This document shows, piece by piece, positions 25,079 through 33,405 of a DNA stretch of 59,477 nt; positions within the stretch are counted from its first letter, which is position 1, and the number at the start of each line of letters is the position of its first letter. Made by a program: the position numbers and the translations under genes. The notes beneath the pieces are model-generated. The model saw only the letters and a program-made list of their open reading frames with translations. It was not told the origin of the DNA and did not search any database. The DNA comes from Paenibacillus glucanolyticus NBRC 15330 (GTDB lineage Bacteria; Bacillota; Bacilli; Paenibacillales; Paenibacillaceae): the NCBI RefSeq assembly GCF_004000885.1, contig NZ_BIMC01000027.1, positions 1 through 59,477 on the forward strand. Reading direction: 5' to 3'.

Positions 25079-25135
25079 TGCGGCTGGGGAAATGGGTCTT
25101 AGCCTGGCTATATGGCTATCCATACGATCCATAAA

Positions 25136-25612
25136 CTAGTGCCTATATGAGCCATCCTTCATCTTCTTGCGCACAACAACCGCCACGCAAACAACAATCA
25201 GCAGGATCAGTCCCGCAGCAATCCAATTCTTGATGGCTTGCCAAGGCGTATGGGCTCCTCCGCCATACTCACCCTCATACTGAGCTAACAAATAACCTTC
25301 CGTTGTCTCTACAGCAATAGCTTTTTCGGTGGCGATTCCCTTAACGGCATAGTATTGGGTTCCCTTAGGGTAGGCATTGGAGAAATTACCGCTATAAGTC
25401 CCTTCCCTGTCCGAATAGTAGGTGACCTTTCCCACCACGTCTCCAAGTGTGGATGCTTCCACTCGATCTTCCGACATGACGTAGATCTTCCCGTCGTTTA
25501 CGACAAACGAATATGCCCATGAAGCAGCCGCGGTTGAAGAACACACCGGCAGTAATAACAGCGATATCAGCCATATTTTCACATACCAATTCATGTGACG
25601 AAGTCCCACCAC
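25136..25612 (-). CDS. secreted or membrane-anchored protein of unknown function
   Basis: About 152-158 residues: an N-terminal signal peptide (WYVKIWLISLLLLPVCSSTAAA), an external domain of about 95 residues with the repeated pattern of short beta strands (GKIYVMSEDRV, KGTQYYAVKG), one membrane helix near the end (IAAGLILLIVVCVAVVV) and a basic tail. The start is either GTG 25612 or ATG 25594. No family is recognised. It follows the next gene by 47 bases on the same strand, and the two may form one envelope-protein unit. Confidence 0.75.
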   Translation of the reverse strand: MVGLRHMNWYVKIWLISLLLLPVCSSTAAASWAYSFVVNDGKIYVMSEDRVEASTLGDVVGKVTYYSDREGTYSGNFSNAYPKGTQYYAVKGIATEKAIAVETTEGYLLAQYEGEYGGGAHTPWQAIKNWIAAGLILLIVVCVAVVVRKKMKDGSYRH

Positions 25613-25659
25613 GGTTCACCTCAGGCATCAGGATGATGTTTCTCTTCAGAATGGGATAG

Positions 25660-26313
25660 TTATTCCATCACCTTGCTTCTGCCATCGACGGTAAGCTCGA
25701 TGCCCGGCTCCCTTGCTCCGCCCGACATACTCATGGTAGAGTCTGGCTGCGCCACGGAACCCTCAAAGGTCTCGCTTACTTGCGCTTTGTCCCGCGGCCG
25801 AACGGCAACAACCTTACGCTCGAATTCCACCATCTTGCCTCCTATTTCTAAATTTAGCGGACGCACCGCAACCTGCGACTCGTTGCCATAGCTGTAGATA
25901 TGGATCTGGCAGCTCGCCAGAATCGTTTCGTTCCTTGTACGATAATCGCATTTGCTGTCTTTTTTGGAGTAAGATACAGAGGAGATTCCACTTGCATTGT
26001 ATTTCACAAGGTACATAACATGCTCGGATACAAATGGAAAAAGGACGATCCAAACAACGCAGCCGATCAGCACCTGGCCCATAATCTTCGGATAACGGGG
26101 ACGATACATTCGGCTTACCCACGGAATTCCGACCATCAACAAGATAAGTCCGGCAATGACAGGTAAATGAAAACCATAAACGCCTTGCTGAGTCCAGGGA
26201 GGTATCCCTGCCCAGCGAAACAAATCATCCCCGAATGAATAGCCCAGATGGTGATTAGATATAAACAGCAAACCAACAATAATTGCGGAAATGGAGAGGA
26301 TTCTACTCTTCAA
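25660..26313 (-). CDS. membrane protein with three N-terminal helices and soluble C-terminal domain
   Basis: Unknown protein of 217 residues. Three hydrophobic segments (about 5-20, 48-67 and 80-105) are followed by a predicted external beta-rich domain of about 110 residues with two Cys (KCDYRT and ASCQI) that could form a disulfide. The frame is open to 26346, but that region holds a TATAAT promoter hexamer. GAGGAGGAG lies six bases before the TTG at 26313, so that start is chosen. I recognise no family. Confidence 0.72.
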   Translation of the reverse strand: MKSRILSISAIIVGLLFISNHHLGYSFGDDLFRWAGIPPWTQQGVYGFHLPVIAGLILLMVGIPWVSRMYRPRYPKIMGQVLIGCVVWIVLFPFVSEHVMYLVKYNASGISSVSYSKKDSKCDYRTRNETILASCQIHIYSYGNESQVAVRPLNLEIGGKMVEFERKVVAVRPRDKAQVSETFEGSVAQPDSTMSMSGGAREPGIELTVDGRSKVME

Positions 26314-26346
26314 CTGCTTCTCCTCCTCGCCTGATTCATTTACCAC

Positions 26347-26375
26347 ATTATAGCAAACAGGAGCTTGGGTGGTAA
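26347..26375 (-). promoter_or_regulatory. sigma-A-type promoter
   Basis: On the minus strand TTACCA (26370-26375) and TATAAT (26347-26352) are separated by 17 bases, directly upstream of the membrane-protein gene at 26313. Confidence 0.65.
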
Positions 26376-26381
26376 CCCATA

Positions 26382-27488
26382 TTAACCAGCCTTATTTATG
26401 GAGTGGTTGTCTACAATCGCAAGCCTCGTTCCACTCTTGGCTTCATGCAGCAGCTTGCGGTCGCGGTGAATCAGACATAACAGCACATGAAGAAACACAG
26501 CACCATCAAGCAGCACTACCCCCATCACATACATGACCAGCAGGATATGGAAGCCCGCCGTATTGACGGTAATCAGCAAGACATGAAATCCGCCCCACAC
26601 CACATACAGCAGCCCGTTGCGAATCATTACTTCCTTCAGCTTCAGATGCTCACCCGCCCCGCGGATTTGAACCCGTACGATCCAGGTACCCAGAGTCTGC
26701 CCCTGCATCATGTACGGCAGCACGATATAATATGCAATCACCACTATAAAATAGGCGCCTTTCAAGTTCAGCACAGTCAACACGCCGATAAGCGGCAGCA
26801 CGATCGCTCCGTCCATGCAAAAAGCGATGGTCCGGCGCGTATAGCTGACCCGCTTCTGCGAAAGATCCACCTTCTCGTCCAGACGATCCAGGCGAGGCAG
26901 GTGGTTTTTCATCCAACCGGCAAGCAGAAATCCGACCATCCCCCCCATCGTATTCAGCAGCAGATCGTCCACATCAAACAAGCGGTAAGGATAATCATAG
27001 AAACCGTAAATGCCCGTCACCTGGGTAACTTCGAAGAACAGCGATAAGCCAACCGAGGCCACAAGACACGTAATCCAGGTCGTCCGCACGTAATAACGCA
27101 AGAACATACCGAACGGAACCACGAGAAACACGTTAAAAACAACCTGCAAGAAGGCTCTTTCCTTAAACAACAGCATGTAAGTGGACGGCTCGCGCCACAC
27201 CACCTTAGTTTCCTTCAATATATCCTGTATGAAATTCAGCGGAATCCACTGCATGACCGAGGCAACATTCATCGGGGCATTGTGCCGCGAGGCTGGTAAA
27301 GGAAGCAACACCAGATAGACCGCGTTCATCATGTAGAGCAAGAACAAATACAACAGAAATCCCCGGAATTTATTAAAATACCCATACTTGCGATACTGCA
27401 CGATCAAAAAGGGAACTGCGCACAGCAAAGCCGCTATGGGAAAGGTTAAAAATGCATACGATATCGGAAACAGATAAGCTTCGAGCAT
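26382..27488 (-). CDS. VanZ-RDD fusion membrane protein
   Basis: A 369-residue protein with an N-terminal VanZ-like domain (five hydrophobic segments; conserved NVFLVVPFGMFLRYY, EVTQVTGIYGFYDYPYRLFDVDDLLLNTMGG) and a C-terminal RDD domain (TRRTIAFCMDGAIVLPLIG, GQTLGTWIVRVQI). VanZ is associated with teicoplanin tolerance and RDD proteins with transport or osmotic stress; the function of the fusion is unknown. The frame opens at GTG 27500, but its SD-like sequence abuts that codon, so ATG 27488 is preferred. A foldback sequence lies upstream at 27539-27567. Confidence 0.85.
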   Translation of the reverse strand: MLEAYLFPISYAFLTFPIAALLCAVPFLIVQYRKYGYFNKFRGFLLYLFLLYMMNAVYLVLLPLPASRHNAPMNVASVMQWIPLNFIQDILKETKVVWREPSTYMLLFKERAFLQVVFNVFLVVPFGMFLRYYVRTTWITCLVASVGLSLFFEVTQVTGIYGFYDYPYRLFDVDDLLLNTMGGMVGFLLAGWMKNHLPRLDRLDEKVDLSQKRVSYTRRTIAFCMDGAIVLPLIGVLTVLNLKGAYFIVVIAYYIVLPYMMQGQTLGTWIVRVQIRGAGEHLKLKEVMIRNGLLYVVWGGFHVLLITVNTAGFHILLVMYVMGVVLLDGAVFLHVLLCLIHRDRKLLHEAKSGTRLAIVDNHSINKAG

Positions 27489-27538
27489 TTTTTTCTTCAC
27501 TCCCTTTGTGATGTTCTGCTTATAATGTACAGGACCAA

Positions 27539-27567
27539 GTTTAAATACCAGAGTTCCTTGGTTTAAA
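27539..27567 (-). promoter_or_regulatory. inverted repeat upstream of the VanZ-RDD gene
   Basis: Arms TTTAAAtACCA and TGGTTTAAA flank GAGTTCC. It may be an operator for an unidentified regulator; no function is proven. The rest of 27501-27761 shows only a weak hairpin at 27641-27659 (CCCACAC / GTGTGGG) followed by TTATTT on the minus strand, which may end the regulator gene at 27762. Confidence 0.35.
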
Positions 27568-27761
27568 AAGCGTTTAAAAAAACAAAAACCTCATCATCAT
27601 CTGCCTCTCAATTCCTTGGCCATATTCCAATGGCAAATAACCCACACCAATAGTGTGGGCAGGATCACCATAAGCAAGACGCTATTCAATCGGTTATCCT
27701 AAAATGGCTTATATGAGTTTATAACGATCATAAGAGCAGAATGGTTTTTCATATTTTCACA

Positions 27762-28457
27762 TCATCCATTCTCTGCCCTCCGATACACCCGTTCCGGCCT
27801 GCCTACCGTGCCATATGAAATATCGGCCACCAGCACGCCTTTCTCCACGAAATATTCCAGGTATCTTCTGGCCGTTGTACGGCTGAAGCCGCCTCGCTTG
27901 CCAAGCTCCTCTGCTGTCCACACGTCTTCCGACTCCTCGATATAGGACAGAATTTTCTCACTCGTCAGTTTGTCGATGCCTTTTGGAAAATACGTCTCCC
28001 GATCCAACCGTTCTCCTGCACGCCATAACAGCTGGTCGATGCCCTGCTGATCGATCTGCTTGTTCGCGCCGCCGAGCTGCCTCATATGCTCGTAATATTT
28101 CCGGTAGGCTTTCAGCTTCTCCTGAAAACGGTCGAATACGACCGGCTTGATCATAAAATCGTAGACTCCGCCGCGAATCGCCTCTCGCACTGTATCGAAT
28201 TCCTTGGCTGCCGTTATGATAATAACGTCCGTATGCGGATACCCCCGCTGAATATGCTGCAGCAAATCCAGACCCGACATGTCAGGAAAATATAAATCCA
28301 ACAAAACCAGATCCGGCGCCAATATGTCCAGCTGTTCATGCGCCTGGGCCCGATCCGTTGCGATGCCAACGACCTCGAATCCCTCCACCTTCTCTACGAA
28401 CCGTTGGTTAATGCTGGCAATGCGCACATCATCCTCAATGATTGCGACCCGAATCAT
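27762..28457 (-). CDS. CitT/DcuR-type response regulator
   Basis: A 231-residue regulator with a receiver (Asp in LVLLDLYFPDMSG; Lys in FMIKPVVFDRF) and a C-terminal winged-helix domain (WTAEELGKRGGFSRTTARR). This is the architecture of CitB/CitT/DcuR regulators of citrate and C4-dicarboxylate genes. The frame opens at 28463, but AAGGGGGG fits the ATG at 28457 better. It overlaps the kinase stop by 23 bases, so the pair is co-translated. Its likely target is the divergent tctCBA operon at 30302. Confidence 0.92.
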   Translation of the reverse strand: MIRVAIIEDDVRIASINQRFVEKVEGFEVVGIATDRAQAHEQLDILAPDLVLLDLYFPDMSGLDLLQHIQRGYPHTDVIIITAAKEFDTVREAIRGGVYDFMIKPVVFDRFQEKLKAYRKYYEHMRQLGGANKQIDQQGIDQLLWRAGERLDRETYFPKGIDKLTSEKILSYIEESEDVWTAEELGKRGGFSRTTARRYLEYFVEKGVLVADISYGTVGRPERVYRRAENG

Positions 28458-30045
28458 GGACATCCCCCCTTGTTTTTGGAATTATAACCGTGAATACCGC
28501 GCCGCCCGTAGGCATATTGTGATAAGCAATCGTGCCGTGCAGCTGCTGTACGGTACCGTTTACGATAGACAGACCAAAGCCTCGGTTGCTCTCACCCTTG
28601 GTGGAATACCCCAGATCGAACAGACGCTCCGTGCTCTCCCCGGTAACTCCGGTGCCACCATCGGAAACTTCAATACTCAATTCGTCACCCTTGTCGTGTA
28701 ATCTGACCTTGACCCACCTGTTATCGGGATGTGAGGCCAAAGCCGCTTCCATGGCATTATCGATCAGATTACCGATGATGGTAACCAGCTGATTACGGCT
28801 GATATGACTTGGGATATCCTTGAAGGAACTGCTCCGGTCGATTTCGACCTTTACCTTCAGCTCGCTTCCGCGATTAAATTTCCCGATCAGAATGCCGCCG
28901 ATAATCGGGTCCGGTATTTCCTGCAGCAGGAATTGAATCAGATTCTGGTGCACATCCGTCTCATGCGTAATCAGATCCATAGCCTCCTGATACGATTCCA
29001 GCTGGATCAGGCCGTAGATCGTATACAGCTTGTTGGAATATTCATGCGTCTGCGCGCGCAGCGCTTCCGTATACCTCTTTACCTGCGTAAGTTCTTCGGT
29101 CAGGCGCAGCAGCTCGGATTTGTTGCGAAAACTCGATACCGCCCCTACAATCCGATGCTCATGGTCATAGATAGGCAGTCGATTCACCACAACCGCGTGA
29201 TCATTAATCACCATCTCCTGATCCTTCTCCGCTTCCCCGGTTTGCATAACCTCCAGCAGTCTGGTGCCCGGGATTACATCCTGTATATACCGTCCGGCGA
29301 CCAGCTTGCGCTCCTCCGGATCCATCATCATCATCGCGGTATGGTTGGCCAGGGTTACGATACCCTCACGGTTAACGGCGATAATGCCTTCATGAATCGT
29401 CTCCAGAATGGCCCGTTTCTCTTGGTATAATAATCCGATTTCCTTCGGCTCCAGACCGTGAATGGATCTCTTGACGCTGGACGAGATCCATATGGCACCA
29501 CCGCAGCCCAGAATAAGGGCGAGACTCGCTAATAACAGAACACGATTACGATACGATTGTGCTGATATCTCAATATCTTTCATCAGAATGCCGACTGATA
29601 CGATACCGATAATCTCGTTCTTATCATTATAGATCGGCGTTTTGCCCCGAAGCGAGGGGCCCATGGAACCGATGGCCTTCGAGATGATGCTCATGCCCTG
29701 CAGTACCGGCCCATTATCTCCACCGACCATTTCCTTGCCAATTCGATCGGTAAGGGGATGCGCATACCGGATGCCGTCCCGGTTACCGATAACGATATAC
29801 TCCGCGTCCGTTTCCAGCCGAATTTCCTCCACAACGGGCTGAATAATGGCAGAGGGATTCTCTTCCTCGAATGCATCCTGAATGACGTCCATTTCGGCAA
29901 CGGCCTTTGCAAGTTTCAATGCCGATGCGCCGATGCTCTTCTCCAGCGTGTTGACCAGCAGCCGTTCAAAGCTGAAGGTCAAAGCAACAATTACGGCAAA
30001 CAGCAGCGTGCCAATCAGCAGAATCAGCCTCGTCTGTAAACGCAT
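28435..30045 (-). CDS. CitA/DcuS-type sensor histidine kinase
   Basis: A 536-residue membrane kinase with helix 1 (about 8-28), an external PAS sensor (40-165, with FxxxNPSAIIQPVVEEIR), helix 2 (about 170-190), a cytoplasmic PAS (210-310), a short dimerisation stretch with His334 in RAQTHEYSNKLYTIYG, and an HATPase domain (DNAMEAAL, GFGLSIV). The HEYSNKL motif is diagnostic of the family whose members sense citrate, malate, fumarate or similar carboxylates outside the cell. It is divergent from tctCBA and malic enzyme, which suggests the ligand is the acid that operon imports. Confidence 0.93.
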   Translation of the reverse strand: MRLQTRLILLIGTLLFAVIVALTFSFERLLVNTLEKSIGASALKLAKAVAEMDVIQDAFEEENPSAIIQPVVEEIRLETDAEYIVIGNRDGIRYAHPLTDRIGKEMVGGDNGPVLQGMSIISKAIGSMGPSLRGKTPIYNDKNEIIGIVSVGILMKDIEISAQSYRNRVLLLASLALILGCGGAIWISSSVKRSIHGLEPKEIGLLYQEKRAILETIHEGIIAVNREGIVTLANHTAMMMMDPEERKLVAGRYIQDVIPGTRLLEVMQTGEAEKDQEMVINDHAVVVNRLPIYDHEHRIVGAVSSFRNKSELLRLTEELTQVKRYTEALRAQTHEYSNKLYTIYGLIQLESYQEAMDLITHETDVHQNLIQFLLQEIPDPIIGGILIGKFNRGSELKVKVEIDRSSSFKDIPSHISRNQLVTIIGNLIDNAMEAALASHPDNRWVKVRLHDKGDELSIEVSDGGTGVTGESTERLFDLGYSTKGESNRGFGLSIVNGTVQQLHGTIAYHNMPTGGAVFTVIIPKTRGDVHDSGRNH

Positions 30046-30146
30046 TCAATCTCCCCCGTATGCTTGTCGATATACTCTAGATTCTGATTTTCTTATTGTA
30101 TTCTAGATCACACCTCTAACATAGCCCCTGACAAAAATTGGCCGTA

Positions 30147-30164
30147 AATTTTATGAACAAAATT
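30147..30164 (+). promoter_or_regulatory. AT-rich inverted repeat between the sensor kinase and tctC
   Basis: AATTTT-ATGAAC-AAAATT, a perfect 6-bp inverted repeat in the divergent region. CitB-family regulators bind AT-rich sites, so it is a candidate CitT-type box. A possible tctC promoter, TTCAAG-18-TATTAA, lies about 50 bases further on. Confidence 0.4.
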
Positions 30165-30244
30165 AGCGAAATGAAGCTTTTTCAACTTATGGCGCAATTC
30201 TATTCAAGCCTTACGCAGGATGATAGTATTAAAACACCCATTGC

Positions 30245-30258
30245 AGTAAGCGCTTACA
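30245..30258 (+). promoter_or_regulatory. catabolite-responsive element (cre), CcpA site
   Basis: AGTAAGCGCTTACA contains the 12-bp perfect palindrome GTAAGCGCTTAC and differs from the ideal cre TGTAAGCGCTTACA only in its first two bases. It lies 44 bases upstream of the tctC start and downstream of the likely promoter, a position typical of CcpA roadblock repression. CcpA binds cre together with Ser46-phosphorylated HPr or Crh. Confidence 0.8.
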
Positions 30259-30301
30259 GTCTAAGCGCACTCTTGGCTAAGAACAAAGGAGGAACTTATC
30301 C

Positions 30302-31309
30302 ATGCGTAAACAAAATGGCTTAAAAATCATAGCGGCCGCGCTTGTCCTTGCGATGAGCCTGACAGCCTGCAGCACTACCGGAAGCAGCACCGGCGATTAC
30401 CCGACAAAACCCATTATTGTGACGGCCCCATCAGGTGCCGGCGGTGGCTGGGATAAAACCGCTCGCTCCCTCGCCAAGGTATTAACGGAAACGAAGCTCA
30501 TTGACCAGACCATGACCGTCGAGAATAAGCCCGGCGGCGGCGGTACCGTATTCCTGGCGGAGTTTGTGGCAAAAGACAACGAAGATCCTTACAAACTGTT
30601 TGTCAGCTCCCCGCCGATTCTCATCAACAATCTGAAAAAGGAAGGAAACAGCCCATTTGGTTACAAGGACGTGACCCCTCTCGCCCAGATGACCAAAGAC
30701 TTTGGAGCGATTGCCGTACCGGCCAACTCCAAATTCACTGACCTGCAAGCGTTAATCGACGCCATTAAGGCCGATCCGACTTCCGTTACACTTGCGGGCG
30801 GTTCCGCACCAGGCTCCATGGACCATTTGATCAGCGTTCTGCCTGCATTTAAATCCGGTGTGGATCCAAGAACCGTGAAATACCTGTCCTATGATGGAGG
30901 AGGCGAAGCCATCGCCGCACTCCTGGGCAACAATGCGGACGCCATCGGCACGGACATCTCTTCGCTAGGCAGCTATCTGAAAGCCGGTAAAATCAAAATC
31001 CTGGCCGTCACCTCGAGCGAGCGCCTCGGCGGCGACTTCAAAGATGTGCCTACGCTGAAGGAGCTGGGCCTTGACGCTGAATTCACGATTTGGCGCGGTG
31101 TATTCGGTCCGAAAGGACTGTCGGAGGAGCAGCTTGCCTTCTGGGACAAAACGCTGAAGGACCTCTCCGAGAATGAAGTGTGGCAAAAAGAGCTGGTTGC
31201 CAACGACTGGGCAAGTGAATACCGCAATGCTGCGGACTTCAAGGCATTCCTTGAAGAGCAGGAAAAAGATGTCCAGGAGCTGCTCACAGCGCTTGGCATG
31301 CAGAAGTAA
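30302..31309 (+). CDS. tctC: TctC-type solute-binding lipoprotein
   Basis: External binding protein of the tripartite tricarboxylate transporter family, 335 residues. A lipoprotein signal ends LTAC with Cys23. The mature protein starts with the family motif YPTKPIIVTAPSGAGGG and contains NKPGGGG and the later DAIGTDISSLGSYLKAGKIK. AAGGAGG precedes the ATG. It is first in the operon tctC-tctB-tctA-malic enzyme-HPr-like. Family members bind citrate, tricarballylate, tartrate, dicarboxylates or aromatic acids; a carboxylate convertible to malate fits this context best (inference). Confidence 0.92.
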   Translation: MRKQNGLKIIAAALVLAMSLTACSTTGSSTGDYPTKPIIVTAPSGAGGGWDKTARSLAKVLTETKLIDQTMTVENKPGGGGTVFLAEFVAKDNEDPYKLFVSSPPILINNLKKEGNSPFGYKDVTPLAQMTKDFGAIAVPANSKFTDLQALIDAIKADPTSVTLAGGSAPGSMDHLISVLPAFKSGVDPRTVKYLSYDGGGEAIAALLGNNADAIGTDISSLGSYLKAGKIKILAVTSSERLGGDFKDVPTLKELGLDAEFTIWRGVFGPKGLSEEQLAFWDKTLKDLSENEVWQKELVANDWASEYRNAADFKAFLEEQEKDVQELLTALGMQK

Positions 31310-31371
31310 TACAGGGGGAATGAGGGAGCGAAGGTTCCCTCTCCCTTTTCATCCTTGAGGAGGTGTCACCC

Positions 31372-31827
31372 TTGAACAGAACGTTTGACCGCTACGCCAG
31401 CATCGTATTCCTGCTCCTGGGCATCGGCTTCATGTGGCAGAGCGCCAAGATCAGCGCATCCGCATACGGCAGCACCGTTGGGCCTAACATATTCCCTTTT
31501 GGTCTCGGATTGGCGCTTGTACTGCTAAGCATTCGTTTGTTTTATGAAGCTTTGAAGGCAAAGCCGACAGAAAGCCAGAAGGAGAAGCTGGATTACAAGC
31601 GATTCTTTATGATTTTCGCTGCAGCCTTTCTCTACGCCTATTTCCTGGAAGTCATCGGTTATATCATCGGCACATTCCTGTTCCTCCTGTTTGCGTTCCA
31701 GACGCTGGAACGAGGGAAGTGGCTGAAATCCATTCTAATCTCCGCGCTGTTCTCCGGCGGCGTGTATGTCATCTTTGTTGTCTTGCTGGAAGGCTCCATG
31801 CCGGGCTTCCCGTCTTGGCTATCATGA
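31372..31827 (+). CDS. tctB: TctB-type small membrane subunit
   Basis: A 151-residue membrane protein with four hydrophobic segments (about 7-24, 38-55, 75-100 and 118-145), the usual form of TctB. The frame opens with GTG at 31363, but AGGAGG is ideally spaced for the TTG at 31372. It lies between tctC and tctA, and with TctA forms the permease of a sodium- or proton-coupled importer. Confidence 0.88.
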   Translation: MNRTFDRYASIVFLLLGIGFMWQSAKISASAYGSTVGPNIFPFGLGLALVLLSIRLFYEALKAKPTESQKEKLDYKRFFMIFAAAFLYAYFLEVIGYIIGTFLFLLFAFQTLERGKWLKSILISALFSGGVYVIFVVLLEGSMPGFPSWLS

Positions 31828-31845
31828 GCATGGGAGGAATCTACA

Positions 31846-33372
31846 ATGAACGTTTTGGATTATTTGGCGGATGGCTTTATGACCGCCTTGCAGTGGCATA
31901 ATCTTCTCTTCGCCTTCATCGGCGTGCTGATCGGCACCTCCGTCGGCGTGCTGCCCGGCATCGGTCCGATGAGCGGCGTCGCGCTTCTGATCCCGGTGAC
32001 CGCCTCCATGACAAGCGGCCTGCCAGCGGAAGCAGCAGCCACCAGCTCCATCATTCTCCTTGCTGGCGTATATTACGGGGCCATGTATGGTGGCTCTACA
32101 ACCTCGATCCTGCTCAATACGCCCGGAGAGTCCTCGTCTGTCGTGACAACGCTGGACGGCTATCAGATGGCAAAACAGGGCAGAGCCGGCCCGGCACTGT
32201 CCATCGCTGCCATCGGTTCGTTTGCAGCCGGGCTCTTTGCGCTTGTGGCATTAATCCTGCTGGCACAGCCTTTATCCAATGTTGCGATTAAATTCGGCCC
32301 TGCCGATTATTTCTCGCTCATGCTGCTCGGACTCTGCGCGGTGAGCGGGCTTGCGGGGAAATCGATCACGAAGGCACTCATTATGACCGTATTCGGCCTG
32401 CTTCTGGCCACCATCGGCATGGATACCGTATCCGGCGTCGCCCGATTCACCTTCGACATTCCAATCCTGTACTCCGGTCTGGAATTCTTGACGATTGCCG
32501 TTGGTTTGTTTGCCCTTGGTGAAGTGTTCAAATCCATCCTGGAGAGAGACTACATTGCGGGTCAAACGTCCAAGATCGGCCGTATCCTGCCAACACGCAA
32601 GGATCTGAAGGATAGCGCCGGACCGATTGCCCGAGGTTCCGTCCTCGGCTTCTTTATCGGCATTCTGCCGGGCGCCGGTGCAACACTCGCTTCCTTCTTC
32701 AGTTATATCGTTGAGAAAAAGATCAGCAAAAATCCGGAATCCTTCGGCAAAGGCAACATCGCAGGCGTAGCCGCTCCGGAGTCGGCCAACAACGCAGCAT
32801 CCGGAGGCGCTATGATCCCGCTGCTGACGCTCGGCATACCGGGCTCCGGCACCACCGCCATCCTGATGGGGGCGCTCATCATGTATAACATTCAGCCGGG
32901 CCCGCTTCTGTTTGAGGAACATCCTCAAGTCGCATGGGGGCTGATCGCCAGCATGCTCATCGGCAACCTGCTTCTGCTCGTACTGAATATGCCGCTGGTC
33001 AAAGTATTTGCCAAGGTCATCCAGACCCCGGCTAAATACCTCATCCCGATCATCATTGCCATCTCCATATTCGGTGTTTATGCCGTTCAAGCGCAGATCT
33101 TCGACCTGATCCTGCTGCTCGGCTGCGGCATTGCGGGCTTCCTGCTTGCTCGTAATGACTTCCCGCTGGCCCCGCTCGTGCTCGGACTTGTACTGGGCCC
33201 GATGATTGAGAACAATATGCGCCGGGCACTAACCACATCCAACGGCGACTTCATGATTTTCCTGCAGAAGCCGATGTCGCTGACATTCCTCATCATTGCA
33301 GTTCTCTGGATTCTCGTTCCGATTCTGCTGAAGCGCAGAGGCAAAGAAGTTGTCGTGAATGAAGAAGGCTAA
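31846..33372 (+). CDS. tctA: TctA-type large permease subunit
   Basis: A 508-residue membrane protein with about twelve hydrophobic segments. The TctA signatures are clear: GVLPGIGPMSGVALLIPVT near the start, YGGSTTSILLNTPGE, and the repeat of the motif at GILPGAGATLASFFSYIVEK, followed by PESANNAASGGAMIPLLTLGIPG. These two halves suggest an inverted repeat with two substrate-binding PGxG loops. GGGAGGA precedes the ATG. The operon partners are TctB, TctC, malic enzyme and an HPr-like protein. Confidence 0.95.
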   Translation: MNVLDYLADGFMTALQWHNLLFAFIGVLIGTSVGVLPGIGPMSGVALLIPVTASMTSGLPAEAAATSSIILLAGVYYGAMYGGSTTSILLNTPGESSSVVTTLDGYQMAKQGRAGPALSIAAIGSFAAGLFALVALILLAQPLSNVAIKFGPADYFSLMLLGLCAVSGLAGKSITKALIMTVFGLLLATIGMDTVSGVARFTFDIPILYSGLEFLTIAVGLFALGEVFKSILERDYIAGQTSKIGRILPTRKDLKDSAGPIARGSVLGFFIGILPGAGATLASFFSYIVEKKISKNPESFGKGNIAGVAAPESANNAASGGAMIPLLTLGIPGSGTTAILMGALIMYNIQPGPLLFEEHPQVAWGLIASMLIGNLLLLVLNMPLVKVFAKVIQTPAKYLIPIIIAISIFGVYAVQAQIFDLILLLGCGIAGFLLARNDFPLAPLVLGLVLGPMIENNMRRALTTSNGDFMIFLQKPMSLTFLIIAVLWILVPILLKRRGKEVVVNEEG

Positions 33373-33405
33373 CTATACGTATACCGATAGGTCAAGGAGG
33401 CAGTC

